A stretch of 64,000 nucleotides of DNA from Defluviitaleaceae bacterium (GCA_009781755.1 WQVD01000013.1:1-64000), one strand, 5' to 3'; shown: positions 17,281 to 28,100, numbered from the stretch's first letter. Notes: generated by a model from the sequence alone, not told the origin. Made by a program: numbers and translations.

Positions 17281-19101
17281 ATGCAGAAGATTAATGGCAA
17301 CACCGACGGGATCCGTCGTTCCTATTTGACGCAATTGGAAACGGTTTATGACATGGAATTTGACCGCAAGGATTTTTGCTCCGTGGAAATTATTGAGGTG
17401 TTGTGTGCATTTACCGGGGTTACGGGGCGCGAGGCGATGCTTTATATTGACCGTAGTGGGCGGATTGAAACGGTGTATGTGGGCGAGGCCGATCGCGTTT
17501 CATTGCCGTCGCTGTCTAAGCGGCGGTCGGACAATCGGCTTAGCGGGATGCGTTGTGTGCATACGCATCCGGGCGGCGATGGGCATCTTTCGGATGTGGA
17601 CATTCAATCGTTGAAGAGTTTGAAGCTAGATGCGATGGCCGCCGTAGGTGTGTTGAACGGCAAGCCTACTTTTATGCAGGTGGCGATTTTGAGCGAGCGC
17701 GTGGGGGATGAGCACTTTACCGTCAACCATTATGGGCCTTATAAAATTGACCGCGTACCTGATGAGCTCTTGTGGGGCGAAATCGCTTTGGCGGACGAAA
17801 ATATTCGCCCGCACGAGTCGAAGAAGGCCGAAGCAGAAATTGCCCGCACTATATTGGTAGGCATCGGCGACAAGTCCAATGAATCGCTTGAAGAATTAAA
17901 ACAATTGGCCGACACGGCTGGATTTATTACCGTGGGGCGGCTCTTCCAGCCCCGCGCCAAGCCCGACAAGGCCACTTATTTGGGGCAAGGCCGCTTGGCC
18001 GACCTTGTGTTGGAAATCCAACGCATTAATGCAGATGCCGTCATCTTTGACGACGAGCTCAGCCCCGGCCAAATCCGCAACATCCAAAAAGCCTTGGGCA
18101 AAACCGAAATCATTGACCGCACGGCACTTATTTTGGATATCTTTGCCGGACGCGCATCTACCCACGAGGGCCGCTTACAAGTCGAGTTGGCGCAGACCAA
18201 GTACATGTTACCGCGCATGACGGGCTTCTGGACGCACTTGAACCGCATGGGCGGTGGCGGCGGCGGCGGTGGTGGTGCGCGGCGCGGCGAGGGCGAAACA
18301 CAGCTAGAGGTTGACCGCCGTATCCTACGCCGCCGCATCGATGAACTGGAACGCGAAATCAACAAAATCAAAACCCGCCGCGAAGTGCAACGCGTAGCGC
18401 GCGAACGTTCCAACATCCCCGTCGTGGCCCTCGTAGGCTACACCAACGCCGGCAAGTCCACACTCATGAACCGCTTGTCCGGCTCCGACGTGCTGGCCGA
18501 GGACAAATTATTCGCCACGCTCGACCCCGTCTCGCGCCGCGTTAACTACGGCTCCGGCGAATTCCTCCTCGTCGATACCGTCGGCTTCATCAACAAGCTG
18601 CCGCATGACTTAGTCAACGCCTTCCGCGCCACCCTCGAAGAGGCCAAATTCGCCGACCTGCTCCTGCACATCGTAGACGCCAGTGCCGACGACCACATCC
18701 ATCAAATGGAAATTGTAGACACCGTCCTCAAAGAACTGGGCGCGGGCGGCAACCCCACCCTAACCGTATACAATAAATGCGACAAACCCCAATTCCGCTT
18801 CGAAACCGACGGCACCGGCGCTGCTAAAATCGAAACCAACGCCGAACAAATCGCGATTTCGGCCAAAACGGGCATGGGCTTGGATAATTTAAAAAGCGCA
18901 GTCACCCACCACTTGGCCAACCTGCGCACGCACTTGCACGTCCTCCTACCCCTCAACGCCGGGGGCATCCTCTCCCGCGTGTACGAAGTAGGCAAAGTGC
19001 AGCTTTGCGACTACCGCGAGGACGGCATCCTCTTGCAAGCCACCCTACCCATAGCCGATGCAATGCGTATCCGCGGGGTGGCGTTGGAGGTGTATGAGTA
19101 A
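17281..19101 (+). CDS. hflX: GTPase HflX, long form with N-terminal JAMM-like domain
   Basis: A 606-residue HflX, a ribosome-associated GTPase that splits stalled 70S ribosomes. From about residue 175 it is a standard HflX: GRLFQPRAKPDKATYLGQGR, a glycine-rich linker (nine glycines in a row near residue 335), G1 GYTNAGKST and G3 DTVGF. Ahead of it sits an extra ~170-residue domain containing HTHPGGDGHLSDVD (H94, H96, S104, D107), an exact HxHP-x6-S-x2-D JAMM metalloprotease pattern. The frame opens at 17218, but GAGGT before ATG 17281 and the usual INGNTDGIRR start favour 17281. Free-standing with its own terminator. Confidence 0.93.
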   Translation: MQKINGNTDGIRRSYLTQLETVYDMEFDRKDFCSVEIIEVLCAFTGVTGREAMLYIDRSGRIETVYVGEADRVSLPSLSKRRSDNRLSGMRCVHTHPGGDGHLSDVDIQSLKSLKLDAMAAVGVLNGKPTFMQVAILSERVGDEHFTVNHYGPYKIDRVPDELLWGEIALADENIRPHESKKAEAEIARTILVGIGDKSNESLEELKQLADTAGFITVGRLFQPRAKPDKATYLGQGRLADLVLEIQRINADAVIFDDELSPGQIRNIQKALGKTEIIDRTALILDIFAGRASTHEGRLQVELAQTKYMLPRMTGFWTHLNRMGGGGGGGGGARRGEGETQLEVDRRILRRRIDELEREINKIKTRREVQRVARERSNIPVVALVGYTNAGKSTLMNRLSGSDVLAEDKLFATLDPVSRRVNYGSGEFLLVDTVGFINKLPHDLVNAFRATLEEAKFADLLLHIVDASADDHIHQMEIVDTVLKELGAGGNPTLTVYNKCDKPQFRFETDGTGAAKIETNAEQIAISAKTGMGLDNLKSAVTHHLANLRTHLHVLLPLNAGGILSRVYEVGKVQLCDYREDGILLQATLPIADAMRIRGVALEVYE

Positions 19102-19104
19102 CGT

Positions 19105-19311
19105 ATGAATAAAAATAACCTCAAAAATTTTAGACACAAAAAAGTACCAGTCCGCTGGTGCTTTTTAATTGTTTTGGGATTTGCATACGAAATGGGTCGT
19201 GGCGCATCACAGAATAGTGAAATTGCTATGTATTGGTACCACAAGGCATACGAACAGGGTGATATTCAAGCAAAAGATTTTATCGAACAATTAGAGTTAC
19301 AAATAAATTAA
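19105..19311 (+). pseudogene. Sel1-repeat protein fragment
   Basis: From about 19170 the frame encodes one clear Sel1 repeat (LGFAYEMGRGASQNSEIAMY then WYHKAYEQGDIQAKDFI) and stops at 19311. The upstream part of the frame runs through the hflX terminator, so the ATG at 19105 is probably not a true start and the N-terminal repeats of the parent gene are lost. It could still be a 68-residue expressed peptide. Confidence 0.5.
19138..19168 (+). terminator. Terminator of hflX
   Basis: AAAGTACCAG-TCCG-CTGGTGCTTT followed by TTAATT, 37 bases after the hflX stop. Confidence 0.7.
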
Positions 19312-19315
19312 ATTT

Positions 19316-19717
19316 TCACCCCACCATCAAATGCCACTTAACCCCAAAACGATCCACCAACCGCGCATACATGGAGCTCCAAAATTCGGGTTTTGGGGTT
19401 TCTTCTATTTTTGCGCCTTCCTTAAGGATGTCAAAAGCGCGACACACTTCGTCATCGGTGGGGAAGTATGCGTGAAGGTTCAAGACGTTGCCGGTGATGG
19501 GGGTGGGGTCGTCGTCGTCAGACATTTCTACGCGGTTGCCCAACAGGGTAATGGACGCGTGCATGATGGCGGAACCGTTGGTTGCGCCGTCAGCGATGAA
19601 TTCCGGGGAATCTTTTTCATAAGAAATGTGGCGGATTATTGCGCCGAATGCGCGTTGGTACAGTTCGATGGCTTCGGCGCATTTGCCGTTGGTGATGTTG
19701 ATGGAAGGTACTAACAT
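19316..19717 (-). CDS. PhnB-like VOC superfamily protein
   Basis: A 133-residue glyoxalase/bleomycin-resistance fold protein of the PhnB/YjdN group. It opens PSINITNGKCAEAIELYQRAF, has IMHASITLLGNRVEMSDD and ends YARLVDRFGVKWHLMV, the family pattern. Substrates of this group are mostly unknown. AAGGAG precedes ATG 19717. The gene follows the adenylyltransferase by 4 bases, so the two are one transcript; a shared resistance role is possible but unproven. Confidence 0.85.
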   Translation of the reverse strand: MLVPSINITNGKCAEAIELYQRAFGAIIRHISYEKDSPEFIADGATNGSAIMHASITLLGNRVEMSDDDDPTPITGNVLNLHAYFPTDDEVCRAFDILKEGAKIEETPKPEFWSSMYARLVDRFGVKWHLMVG

Positions 19718-19721
19718 GGGG

Positions 19722-20558
19722 TCACTCCTTGGTCATTCTTAAGTATGCGCGTATTCCGTCTTCTTCGTCTTGGCGGTAGATGAAGTTGAAATGGTTGGCG
19801 ACGGTTACGGCCAAATCGTGGAATAAGTCGCACATGATGGTTATGGCACGCCATATATCGTCATAGTCGCCGGCGGAATAAGTGTTAACATACCGCGTGT
19901 ACAATTCGGGCGAAAGGTATTTCTTTATGAACTTGCTGCACTTGCCTGTGGACAGGTCAAACCCGTGTTGCGTGCCGATGTACCAATCTATCATTTCGTG
20001 CAAGGTGCCACGCACCCAACCGTCCAACACTTCTTTTACATAGGGTAGTTCGTCGCGTTTGATGCCTTTGGCTACATTGTTTAAACACCACCAAAAGTTG
20101 TTGGTGCATGAATAATAATCTTGCGGCGTGGGCGGGGTAATGTGCCAATGCTTGGGGTTGATGTGTATCGGCGGGAAGAAGCCGTTGCCGTTGTCCTTGT
20201 CCAATAACACAATGGCGGGGCTGCCGTTATCCATGTATTTTTTGTATACGAAGCTCAAGTCGATGCGGTTGCCGTCGGGGAAGATCATTTGATAGTTGAA
20301 ATGCCCGTTGCCGGTTGCACCGCGCATGGCTTCGGGCATTTGCATAATTAACGGCTTGCCGAATTGGTTGATGACCCAATCGGGATTGTTGTAAAACGTC
20401 TTGATATCCGTTACGTAAAATTCCACATCGTAGTCTTGGTATTTATCTTTGGGTACGGATACATCGGCGCGCGAGCCTGCCAAGAGTACCCCGCGAATAC
20501 GTTCGTCCGCTTGGGCTGCATGCAGGATTAATTCGAACATTTCTTTTTCCGATCGCAT
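19722..20558 (-). CDS. Aminoglycoside 6-adenylyltransferase family protein (AadK-like)
   Basis: A 278-residue protein that matches the AAD(6) family along its whole length: MRSEKEMFELIL at the start, nucleotidyltransferase motif LLAGSRADVS with the acidic pair QDYDVEF, IDLSFV, LLDKDNG and NNFWWCLNNVAKGIKRDELP. Bacillus AadK adenylylates streptomycin. Conservation of the domain suggests an active nucleotidyltransferase, but many clostridial members are uncharacterised and need not confer resistance. CGGAGG precedes ATG 20558. Next in line after the GH9 gene (41-base gap). Confidence 0.85.
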   Translation of the reverse strand: MRSEKEMFELILHAAQADERIRGVLLAGSRADVSVPKDKYQDYDVEFYVTDIKTFYNNPDWVINQFGKPLIMQMPEAMRGATGNGHFNYQMIFPDGNRIDLSFVYKKYMDNGSPAIVLLDKDNGNGFFPPIHINPKHWHITPPTPQDYYSCTNNFWWCLNNVAKGIKRDELPYVKEVLDGWVRGTLHEMIDWYIGTQHGFDLSTGKCSKFIKKYLSPELYTRYVNTYSAGDYDDIWRAITIMCDLFHDLAVTVANHFNFIYRQDEEDGIRAYLRMTKE

Positions 20559-20599
20559 TTTATTACCTCCGTGTTATACACGTCATATTTTTATCGGGG

Positions 20600-23209
20600 T
20601 CATTGCGTTAATAATTTTTGCGCGGCCAAGACGAGGAACATGTAATGCGACGACCCGCCACCCATGACGTATTCGACCTGCTGCCACAAATAAGGGAAGG
20701 TCAACAATTCCGGCAGGTCGGGGCGGATGAGAGCAGTGCCTGAGATAACCCCGCCGGGGATGTATGACCAATCCGCGCGGTTGAGCCCGTAGCCGACGGT
20801 GGCGGACTTTGCGCCCACGCCGCTTGCGAAGGACATCGAGTCAGGGCCGGGGTGACAGCCCAATACGAAGTTGAGCGCGTCAAAGACGCCTTCGGCCGGG
20901 AAGAGGTCGGGATGGGCGGTGTGCAGGAAGTAATGCTCGAAGCCCCCGCGTTGTATCCCCCACCCCGCGCCCCAAATGTGCGGGCGATACGGGATGCCGT
21001 AGGGGGTTTCTTTTGATTCGGCGAGCAGGCGGTCGGCTAGGGTGTGCAGGGCTGCATCGATTTTTTGGGAAAAAGATTGATACACACCGGACATATGCGC
21101 AGTATTATCCGCATGCAACGCGGAATCATTTGTTTGCATGTATTGATTTGCGCGGGCAATATACCATGCGGGGTTGTTGTGGGTATTGGCGGCAATGGCA
21201 CGGGCAATGAAGTCAGCATGATCAAGTAAAAATGCTTGATACGCTGTTTCACCGGTGGTAATCAGTAATTCTGCTGCTGCATGCAGCTTGGCTAGGGTTA
21301 CGGCGGTGCGGCCGTTTTGGCCTTCTTCGTTAAGAATGACGGCGGGGTTGATGGCCATGTAGATGTCACGGGCAATTTTGAGGGCGCGTCTTGCCAGCTT
21401 GTTATTGAAGCCGGTCAACACGCGGGCGGCGGCGGCCAATTGGGCTGCCGTTGTAAGTTCGCGCCGAGGGTTATTTTCTGTGAAAACCCAGCGGTCGTCT
21501 GATGTGCCTTTAATGTTGTCGGTCATGACGGCACTGTCGCCCAAATGTACATATTGGCGCAAGTCGCGCTCGATGATACCGCGCCAATGCCGCCCCACCG
21601 CGCGGATGGCGTTGACCACGCACAATGTACCGTGTTCCACTTGCTGGAGCAGGTCGGGTTTGCCATCGGGCTGGTGGATTTCTACGGTTTTGGTAGCTTG
21701 GCAAATGGTAGTGGCGTCGTAGTCGATGCCGAAGGCTTCATAGGTGAGGGCCAAAATGTAAGTTTCGCCGGCTTGCGACTCTACACGCAGGTCAAAGTCG
21801 CCCGCGTCGTGCCAGCCACCCGCGTCCAAACCGGGTACAAGGTCGCCGGGTTTATATTTGCACAGCGACTTGGGCCCCTGCGTGTATCCGTCGATATGGT
21901 TGTAATCCAGCGGCGCGAATTGTGCATCGTCCACATGGCACAAACCATGCCACACGCGGTATTTTTCGCTAACGCGCATGTGGCACATTTGCACAGGCAG
22001 GAAATATTCCAACACCGGCTGCCATACGCCGCGGTCATACACATCCGCCGCAATGGCGAAAACCGATGACTCCGATTTGCCGTAGCGGATTTTGTACAGC
22101 CCCGGTTCACGGATGTGGCTGAAGTCGAATTTTTCGTATTGGTAGCGCAGGAAAGCGCCCCATTTTTCGGCCTTGCCGGTGTAGGCCACGGCTTCGCCAT
22201 CGTGGGTGATTTTGTACAGGATGGGGTATTGGCTGCCGTCCGTGGTACCGCGCTCGATGACGGCGATTTTGGGTTGCGCGGGGTGATAACCGACCTGCGA
22301 AATTTGTATCGCGGGTGCGTATTCCCAGTCCTGCGCCACACGCGGGGTAATAACCCATTCAATGGCGCGGGTGGTGGCACCGGCAGGGATTTCGCTGCTT
22401 AGCACGAACCAGCCGTTGTTGTGGTTCATGCGGCCATCGTACAGTTTGATATCCGCGTTCAGTGCTTCAACCGTCAAGCAATTGTGCTTGTCATCCGGGC
22501 AGACGGTAAATTTGCGACCTACGGCATACGGCGCGGCAATCAAATTGTCCGCCGTCATGGGGTTGTACGCGGTTTTGGGGTTGCGCGCCATCATGGGTTG
22601 GTAGGCCGCCAACTCACAGGATGCGGCGGTCAAATCGGCCACGCTGGCCCGCGCATCGGGCAGCGCGAAGTCACCCACATGCGTATGGTTGGACGGCAAC
22701 GCCAGCGTAGGCCCGTTGGGCTGCATCGGGAAAACACCCCCGCGCTCGTCCATCAACCAAGGCTTGCCAAACAATGCCCCGGGAAATAATTCCAAATTAA
22801 AACACAGCTTGCCCAAAAATCGCTTCGGTACGGGTTTGGACAAATCCACCGTCACGCGTACTGCATCGCCATCCGCTCGCACGGTTACGGTGTAATCAAA
22901 TTCAAAATCGGGATAAATCATGGGGTTGAAACCGCGCAAATGCCGCTCACGGTCGGGGTAGGATAATTGTGTGGTGATGGTGTTGGCGGCTTCGTCCAAT
23001 ACGCGCGCGCCCTGCTTGGACGCGGGCTGCCACTGACCGGGTGTTTGCTCGAACCGCACATCGCCGTTGGTGGCCAAGCGGTTGCCGTGCATTACGATGC
23101 TGATCCCGGACTGATGCCCCTCGGGGTAGATGTCGTCAAACGCCATCACGTCTACGCCGCTGTTTTTAAAGTAGCCCAAATCCTTTTGCAGGTTGAATTT
23201 GCTTGACAT
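20600..23209 (-). CDS. Glycoside hydrolase family 9 protein, apparently cytoplasmic
   Basis: An 869-residue protein. The first ~290 residues resemble a beta-sandwich module; residues about 300-390 are the Ig-like CelD_N module (IQISQVGYHPAQPKIAVI); from about 400 on is the GH9 (alpha/alpha)6 domain with GGWHDAGDF at 465-472, the nucleophile-activating aspartates, and NFVLGCHPGPDSMSF near the end; the acid glutamate is probably in LWQQVEYVMG. GH9 enzymes hydrolyse beta-glucans or oligosaccharides. No signal peptide is present after the AGGAGGCG-preceded ATG 23209, so imported oligosaccharides are the likely substrate. Lies in an operon with an SLC13 carrier and a four-cysteine protein. Confidence 0.85.
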   Translation of the reverse strand: MSSKFNLQKDLGYFKNSGVDVMAFDDIYPEGHQSGISIVMHGNRLATNGDVRFEQTPGQWQPASKQGARVLDEAANTITTQLSYPDRERHLRGFNPMIYPDFEFDYTVTVRADGDAVRVTVDLSKPVPKRFLGKLCFNLELFPGALFGKPWLMDERGGVFPMQPNGPTLALPSNHTHVGDFALPDARASVADLTAASCELAAYQPMMARNPKTAYNPMTADNLIAAPYAVGRKFTVCPDDKHNCLTVEALNADIKLYDGRMNHNNGWFVLSSEIPAGATTRAIEWVITPRVAQDWEYAPAIQISQVGYHPAQPKIAVIERGTTDGSQYPILYKITHDGEAVAYTGKAEKWGAFLRYQYEKFDFSHIREPGLYKIRYGKSESSVFAIAADVYDRGVWQPVLEYFLPVQMCHMRVSEKYRVWHGLCHVDDAQFAPLDYNHIDGYTQGPKSLCKYKPGDLVPGLDAGGWHDAGDFDLRVESQAGETYILALTYEAFGIDYDATTICQATKTVEIHQPDGKPDLLQQVEHGTLCVVNAIRAVGRHWRGIIERDLRQYVHLGDSAVMTDNIKGTSDDRWVFTENNPRRELTTAAQLAAAARVLTGFNNKLARRALKIARDIYMAINPAVILNEEGQNGRTAVTLAKLHAAAELLITTGETAYQAFLLDHADFIARAIAANTHNNPAWYIARANQYMQTNDSALHADNTAHMSGVYQSFSQKIDAALHTLADRLLAESKETPYGIPYRPHIWGAGWGIQRGGFEHYFLHTAHPDLFPAEGVFDALNFVLGCHPGPDSMSFASGVGAKSATVGYGLNRADWSYIPGGVISGTALIRPDLPELLTFPYLWQQVEYVMGGGSSHYMFLVLAAQKLLTQ

Positions 23210-23220
23210 ATAAACGCCTC

Positions 23221-23774
23221 CTATGTATTGGATTGTTCCGTGTGCGCTTTGAATTCTTCGGCAATTAACCCCTTTACCGACTGCCATTCATCGGCGGTAA
23301 GATTGGCAAACACATCACCGCCGTAGGTGCATGCGTTGTACGCGGTGCCATCCAGTGTGTATTTGACTTGTTGGACGCAAGTTGCACTGCATGCCGTGCA
23401 GATCTTGATGTTTGTTAGCACGTTTTTGACGGCGTCGGGGCAGGCTTGCGCGACTTGTCTGTATTGGTCGATATTCAGAAATTTGGGCTTAACGGCGAAG
23501 GTGGCTGTTGCTTCGTTTTCCACGACAATGATTTTGAATACGAAGATGCTGCGCACGGACGGTTTTTTGGCGGAGTAAATGATGTCGTAGTTGGTTTTGG
23601 TATTGGCGGCGTTACGACGGATGTTGCTGAAGCCGATTTTCATGCCCCAATCCATGGCCAAGGCGTGTAATTCGTCAGCTGTTTTTTGTCCTCGTTGGAA
23701 AACAGGGGGAAGAGTTCTTCTATTTTGGCTAACACATCGGCCATTTTGTTGATGACGGTGGGCAACTTTGTCAT
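23221..23774 (-). pseudogene. Four-cysteine module protein split by a frameshift
   Basis: ATG 23774 with an excellent GGAGGAATCG site opens a 44-codon frame ending at 23640; a different frame from about 23690 to 23221 encodes the rest. Joining them at the A6 run (23682-23687 as T6 on the plus strand) with one extra base gives a continuous ~184-residue protein. Its C-terminal part carries CTACSATC, then YTLDGTAYNAC and NLTADEW, the four-cysteine module also seen at 45073, 60345 and 60864. Either a mutated gene, a sequence error, or slippage on the A run. Sits between the SLC13 gene and the GH9 gene with 12-18 base gaps. Confidence 0.7.
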
Positions 23775-23792
23775 TTTCGATTCCTCCGGGAA

Positions 23793-25085
23793 TTATAAAT
23801 TCAAAACCAGTGGGAACAGCAGCACTACTAATATATAAGCCAAGATGTTATACAGCCCGCCCATCTTGATGTAGTCCTTGAAGCGATACCCCCCCGCCAG
23901 CGCCATGGTCATGGGCGGGGTGGACATGGGTGTAGCGTAGCCGATGCTGGATGCGATGGCCACCGCCATGGCCACGCTGCGCACGTCGTACCCCAATTCA
24001 ATGGCGGTTAAAACGCCGATGGGCACCAACAATGCCGCGCAGGCCGTGCTGGACATGAAGTTGGTCAAAATTACGGCAATCAACGCCAGTACAGCGCACA
24101 ATAACCATGGAGAAATGGCATCGCCCAACAACGCAACGGTGTTTTGCGCAATCATTTCACCCGCGCCGCTTTGGTTGAGCCCGGCGGCAAATCCGAAGGA
24201 GCAACCAAAGATGATGACCGTCGTCCAATCCATTTTGGCGAAGGCTTTTTTTTGCGTGATGCAGCCTGTGGCGATGCAAATAGCCGCGCCCAACATGGCG
24301 ATGACCCCCGGTGACCAAATTTCAAAGATGAAAGCAATGACGCAGAAAATTAAAACCGCGACGGATATAGCCATGCGGAAGGTTTGCAAGGGGGTGTAAC
24401 GGGTAGGTGGTTCTTCGGATTGTGGTGTGCTAGTGGGCGGGGCGATTTCCGTTACTTCTTCAAATTCGAAGGCTTTTTTTTGCAAGCGGTAGCCAATGGT
24501 CAAGGAATACACCAGCAACAACGCAAACAGCGGCAAACCAAACATGCCGATATCGAAGAAGCCCATCGTCTGGTGGCCGCCGTCGATGAGGGCTTGTTGT
24601 GCGATGAGTTGCGGCGGGCTGGACACAAGGGTCAAGCCGCCGCCCGTTACTGCGGCCATGCCTACAATCATGTAAGTATTTTTTTTGGTTAATTTGCCAT
24701 TGCTGGCACTGATGGATGATGCGGCTAAGGGCAGCATGATGGCCGCCGTGGCCGTGTTGGACAGGAATGCCGAAATGGGTATCGCTACTAAAATCAATAC
24801 CGCAATGAACGTTTTTTCGTTGGTGCCCACCAGCGAAATAATCGCCTTACCCATGCGCGGTGCTGCGCCTGTTTCGAACAGGGCATTGCCCACCGTAATC
24901 ATCCCCGCCATCAAAAAAACGATGTCATTCCCAAACCCCGCAAACGCCGTGGTAAAGGGAATAACACCGAATATCGCCATCGCAAGGCAAGCCAAAATCG
25001 ACGTGGTCGCCAGCGGAATGTACTCCGATATGAACAATATCATCATGATGCCGATAATGACGAGTGCGATGGTACTGGGTTCCAC
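23793..25085 (-). CDS. SLC13/DASS family carrier (dicarboxylate or related anion symporter)
   Basis: A 430-residue polytopic protein with about 12 helices. Two repeated substrate-site motifs of the family are visible: SAFLSNTATAAIMLPLA near residue 110 and LTNFMSSTACAALLVPIG near 345, each an SNT/SST hairpin, plus YATPMSTPPMTM. Family members usually couple sodium or protons to uptake of di- or tricarboxylates or sulfate; the exact substrate cannot be told. Start is GTG 25085 with AAGGGG upstream (an ATG further up is out of frame). First gene of the minus-strand operon and divergent from the tubulin-like gene. Confidence 0.88.
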   Translation of the reverse strand: MEPSTIALVIIGIMMILFISEYIPLATTSILACLAMAIFGVIPFTTAFAGFGNDIVFLMAGMITVGNALFETGAAPRMGKAIISLVGTNEKTFIAVLILVAIPISAFLSNTATAAIMLPLAASSISASNGKLTKKNTYMIVGMAAVTGGGLTLVSSPPQLIAQQALIDGGHQTMGFFDIGMFGLPLFALLLVYSLTIGYRLQKKAFEFEEVTEIAPPTSTPQSEEPPTRYTPLQTFRMAISVAVLIFCVIAFIFEIWSPGVIAMLGAAICIATGCITQKKAFAKMDWTTVIIFGCSFGFAAGLNQSGAGEMIAQNTVALLGDAISPWLLCAVLALIAVILTNFMSSTACAALLVPIGVLTAIELGYDVRSVAMAVAIASSIGYATPMSTPPMTMALAGGYRFKDYIKMGGLYNILAYILVVLLFPLVLNL

Positions 25086-25195
25086 TTGGCTCAGCCCCTT
25101 GACCCCATGAATTTTATTCGTGTTTGTCCCATCATATCACCCCCATCCACATTCATACAATATTAATGAAGTCATTCGATACGGGAGGACAAACC

Positions 25196-28100
25196 ATGCA
25201 ATTGGAAACTATTAACCATCCCATTCTCATCATCGGCTTGGGCGGCACGGGTACGGACGCGTTGCTGCGGGTCAAGGCGCAGGCAAGGCGCCGCTTTGCC
25301 ATTAACGGCCAACTGCCCGAAAATATCGCTTTTTTGGCCATCGAGTCCAACAAGCACGACAAAAAAAATTATCAGGGTACGACATTGGACGCCAACGAAT
25401 TGGTGCTGCTGGCCAATGCATCCATTGGATCGATTTTGAATAATCGATCTACATTGCCGTCGTACATCAGTGAATGGTTGTCTCCTGAATTGACGATCAG
25501 CGACGGCATGAAGGGTGCAAGCGGCAACCGCCAAGCCGGGCGGCTGTTGCTGTTCGAGAAGATCAACACGGTCATTGACGCGGTGGATGCGAAGATTCGC
25601 AAGCTGCGCATCCAGCAGGAGAATAAATTGCTGGTGTTTATCCTGACGGGGGTATCGGGCGGCACGGGCGGAGGGATTTTCTTAGATATTCCGTACATTG
25701 TGCGCGGTTTGATGGAGCGCGATTATGGCAAAAAGGGTATCGACCGGGTGGAAATAAATGGATATTTTTTCACGCCGGACGTGCATATTGCGGGCAACGC
25801 GTTGAATATCCACAGCGAAGAATATATCCAGCGCAACGGGTATGCGGCATTGAAGGAATTGGATTATTGGATGAATATTGAAGAACGCGCGGGTGAATTT
25901 TTTACGCAGCAGTACGGTACGCGGTTGCAAGTGCGTTCGGCGTTGCCGCCATATAACTTGTGCCACTTGGTGTGCGCCACCAACATCGACGGCGTGTACC
26001 TGCGCGACGCGTACCCCCATTGCTTGGAAATCACGTCGGAAAACATCATCGACTTTCTGGCGCGCGAGGAGAAAACCGACGAGCGCGAATTCGCCATCCA
26101 CGACTATCAGAGCAATTTGCTGGCCAACATTGCCACCATGAAGAGCAACCTGCCTGCCGAGGCGCATCACAGCGCCAACTATATTTACAACATCATGGGC
26201 GCGGCGGCGGTGTCGCTGCCCATAACCGATGCGGAGGAAGAATTATTGCATCGCTTGCTGGATGAATTGGATCCGATTTTCGATGCGATGCCTGATGCGC
26301 AGGATTTGAAGGATTTAACCCAAGCCACCGGACTGGCGCAGGAATTTTTTGCCGTTGAAATGAAGTCCAAATTGCCGCTCATGCAGTTGGGTGCTGCGCA
26401 GACGGATTATTTCAACTTCGCCAATGTAGTTAAAACGCAGCGCATCAGCGCCGATGCCAAATTGAATGATTTGCTGATGCAAACCAAATATGTGCTGGGT
26501 AACAGCAAACAAGCCGCCGCCGCGCTGTTTGAAAAAGTAAAAACCGCGTTGACACAAGCCGTCGCATCCACGCAGCAAGGCCCGATTTTCGCTGCGCGGT
26601 TGCTGGAGAGTACGACCAATCCTTGCTTGCTGGCGTGGTTGGAGAACACAACGCAACAGCTTCAAGAGAAGCAACAACGCGCCAACGAAGAAATCGAGAT
26701 GTTAATGATAACCGCGGCGACACGCTTTGAAGAAGCGCAAAACGCAGGAATTTTCTCGCGCGAGCGCAAGAAGAATGCTTATTTGCAAGCCAAGGTCGAT
26801 GAATATCAGGCGCGGAGCCAATCGGTATGTGACGCGTGGCGTATTGATGTGTACAAAGCCGTCCACCCCGCGCTGGAACAATTGCACCGCAGTTTTTACG
26901 CGCCACGCGCTGCTGCTTTGCACGACATGAAGCAAACCACCGACGCAACCCGACACGACCGCAGCCCATCCCACCCGCCGAGCACAAGCTTCATCTCCAT
27001 CCATGAAATTCTGGCCGAAGCGAGCAAATTTGATGAAGAGCAAAATAAAAACGCGCGCATTCGTGCCTTTTTGCAACACATTGCGGATTGTGATGCGGCG
27101 CACATAAAAGCGCATTGCGCTTCATTTATACGCGCATATTACAACACCGTTTTGACGCGGCCGATGGATGATTATATCGCCGATGAAGCGCACGTTATTC
27201 AACTGGTGACGCGGCTCAACCGCGAGGCCTTGCCCGTTTTCCACTTGGACAATGCGGCCAATATGTATGTTTTCCCGGGGTACAGCGTAGTGAGCGTGCC
27301 GCACAACGCCCCCCGCGTACAGCGCGCGGTAGAGAAATTCCGCGAGAATTTTACGTCGGGGCAGCGGTTTAATCTACGGCACAGCAGCATCACCGACCGT
27401 ATTTTTTGGCTCAATACGCAGAACGGACTGCCACTGTTCGCCTACACGCCACTGCGCGTGTATGAAGCGCTGTACGAGCAGACGCTGGGCACAAAAGAAA
27501 GCGTCGGCAGACATTTTTGGCCAAATCTCCCCTCTCCCCTGCCTGAAACCGTGTGGGGCGATACGTACACCAACACGCGGCAAAAAGCCGAGAACGACCG
27601 CATCCGCGCGGTGTTTAATGAAGCGATGGCGCTGGGTGTGATTGAATTGGTGGGGAATCGCTACGTGGTGAAGGTTCATAGAGAATCAGTTGGTGGCAAT
27701 TTGCCACCAACCGGTTTTGGCGCTTCGCAATTGTACGTCGGCAACGACCGCGCCCAAGCGATGGCATTCTTTGCACGATATCCGCGGCTGGTTGCCCTCG
27801 TTTCGGCGGAGAATGACAAGCGCAACGCCATCCAAAACGCCCGCGTCGCATTGGAAAAACACCAACAATCCCAAACCGACGAAAAAATCCTCATCGACGA
27901 ACTCGTAACCGCGCTCAGCGGCGAAGCCATCATCCGCCAAAACGAACAATTCATTTACAACCAACCTCCCGGCGAAACCCGCCGCCCACCACTGACACGC
28001 ATCCTCGACCACCCCGATCACCCCGAATACGCGCTATTCCGCGCCTACCAATCTCTTTCGGAAAGCAACAAACAAAGCATTCGCGACCGCGCAGTCAAAC

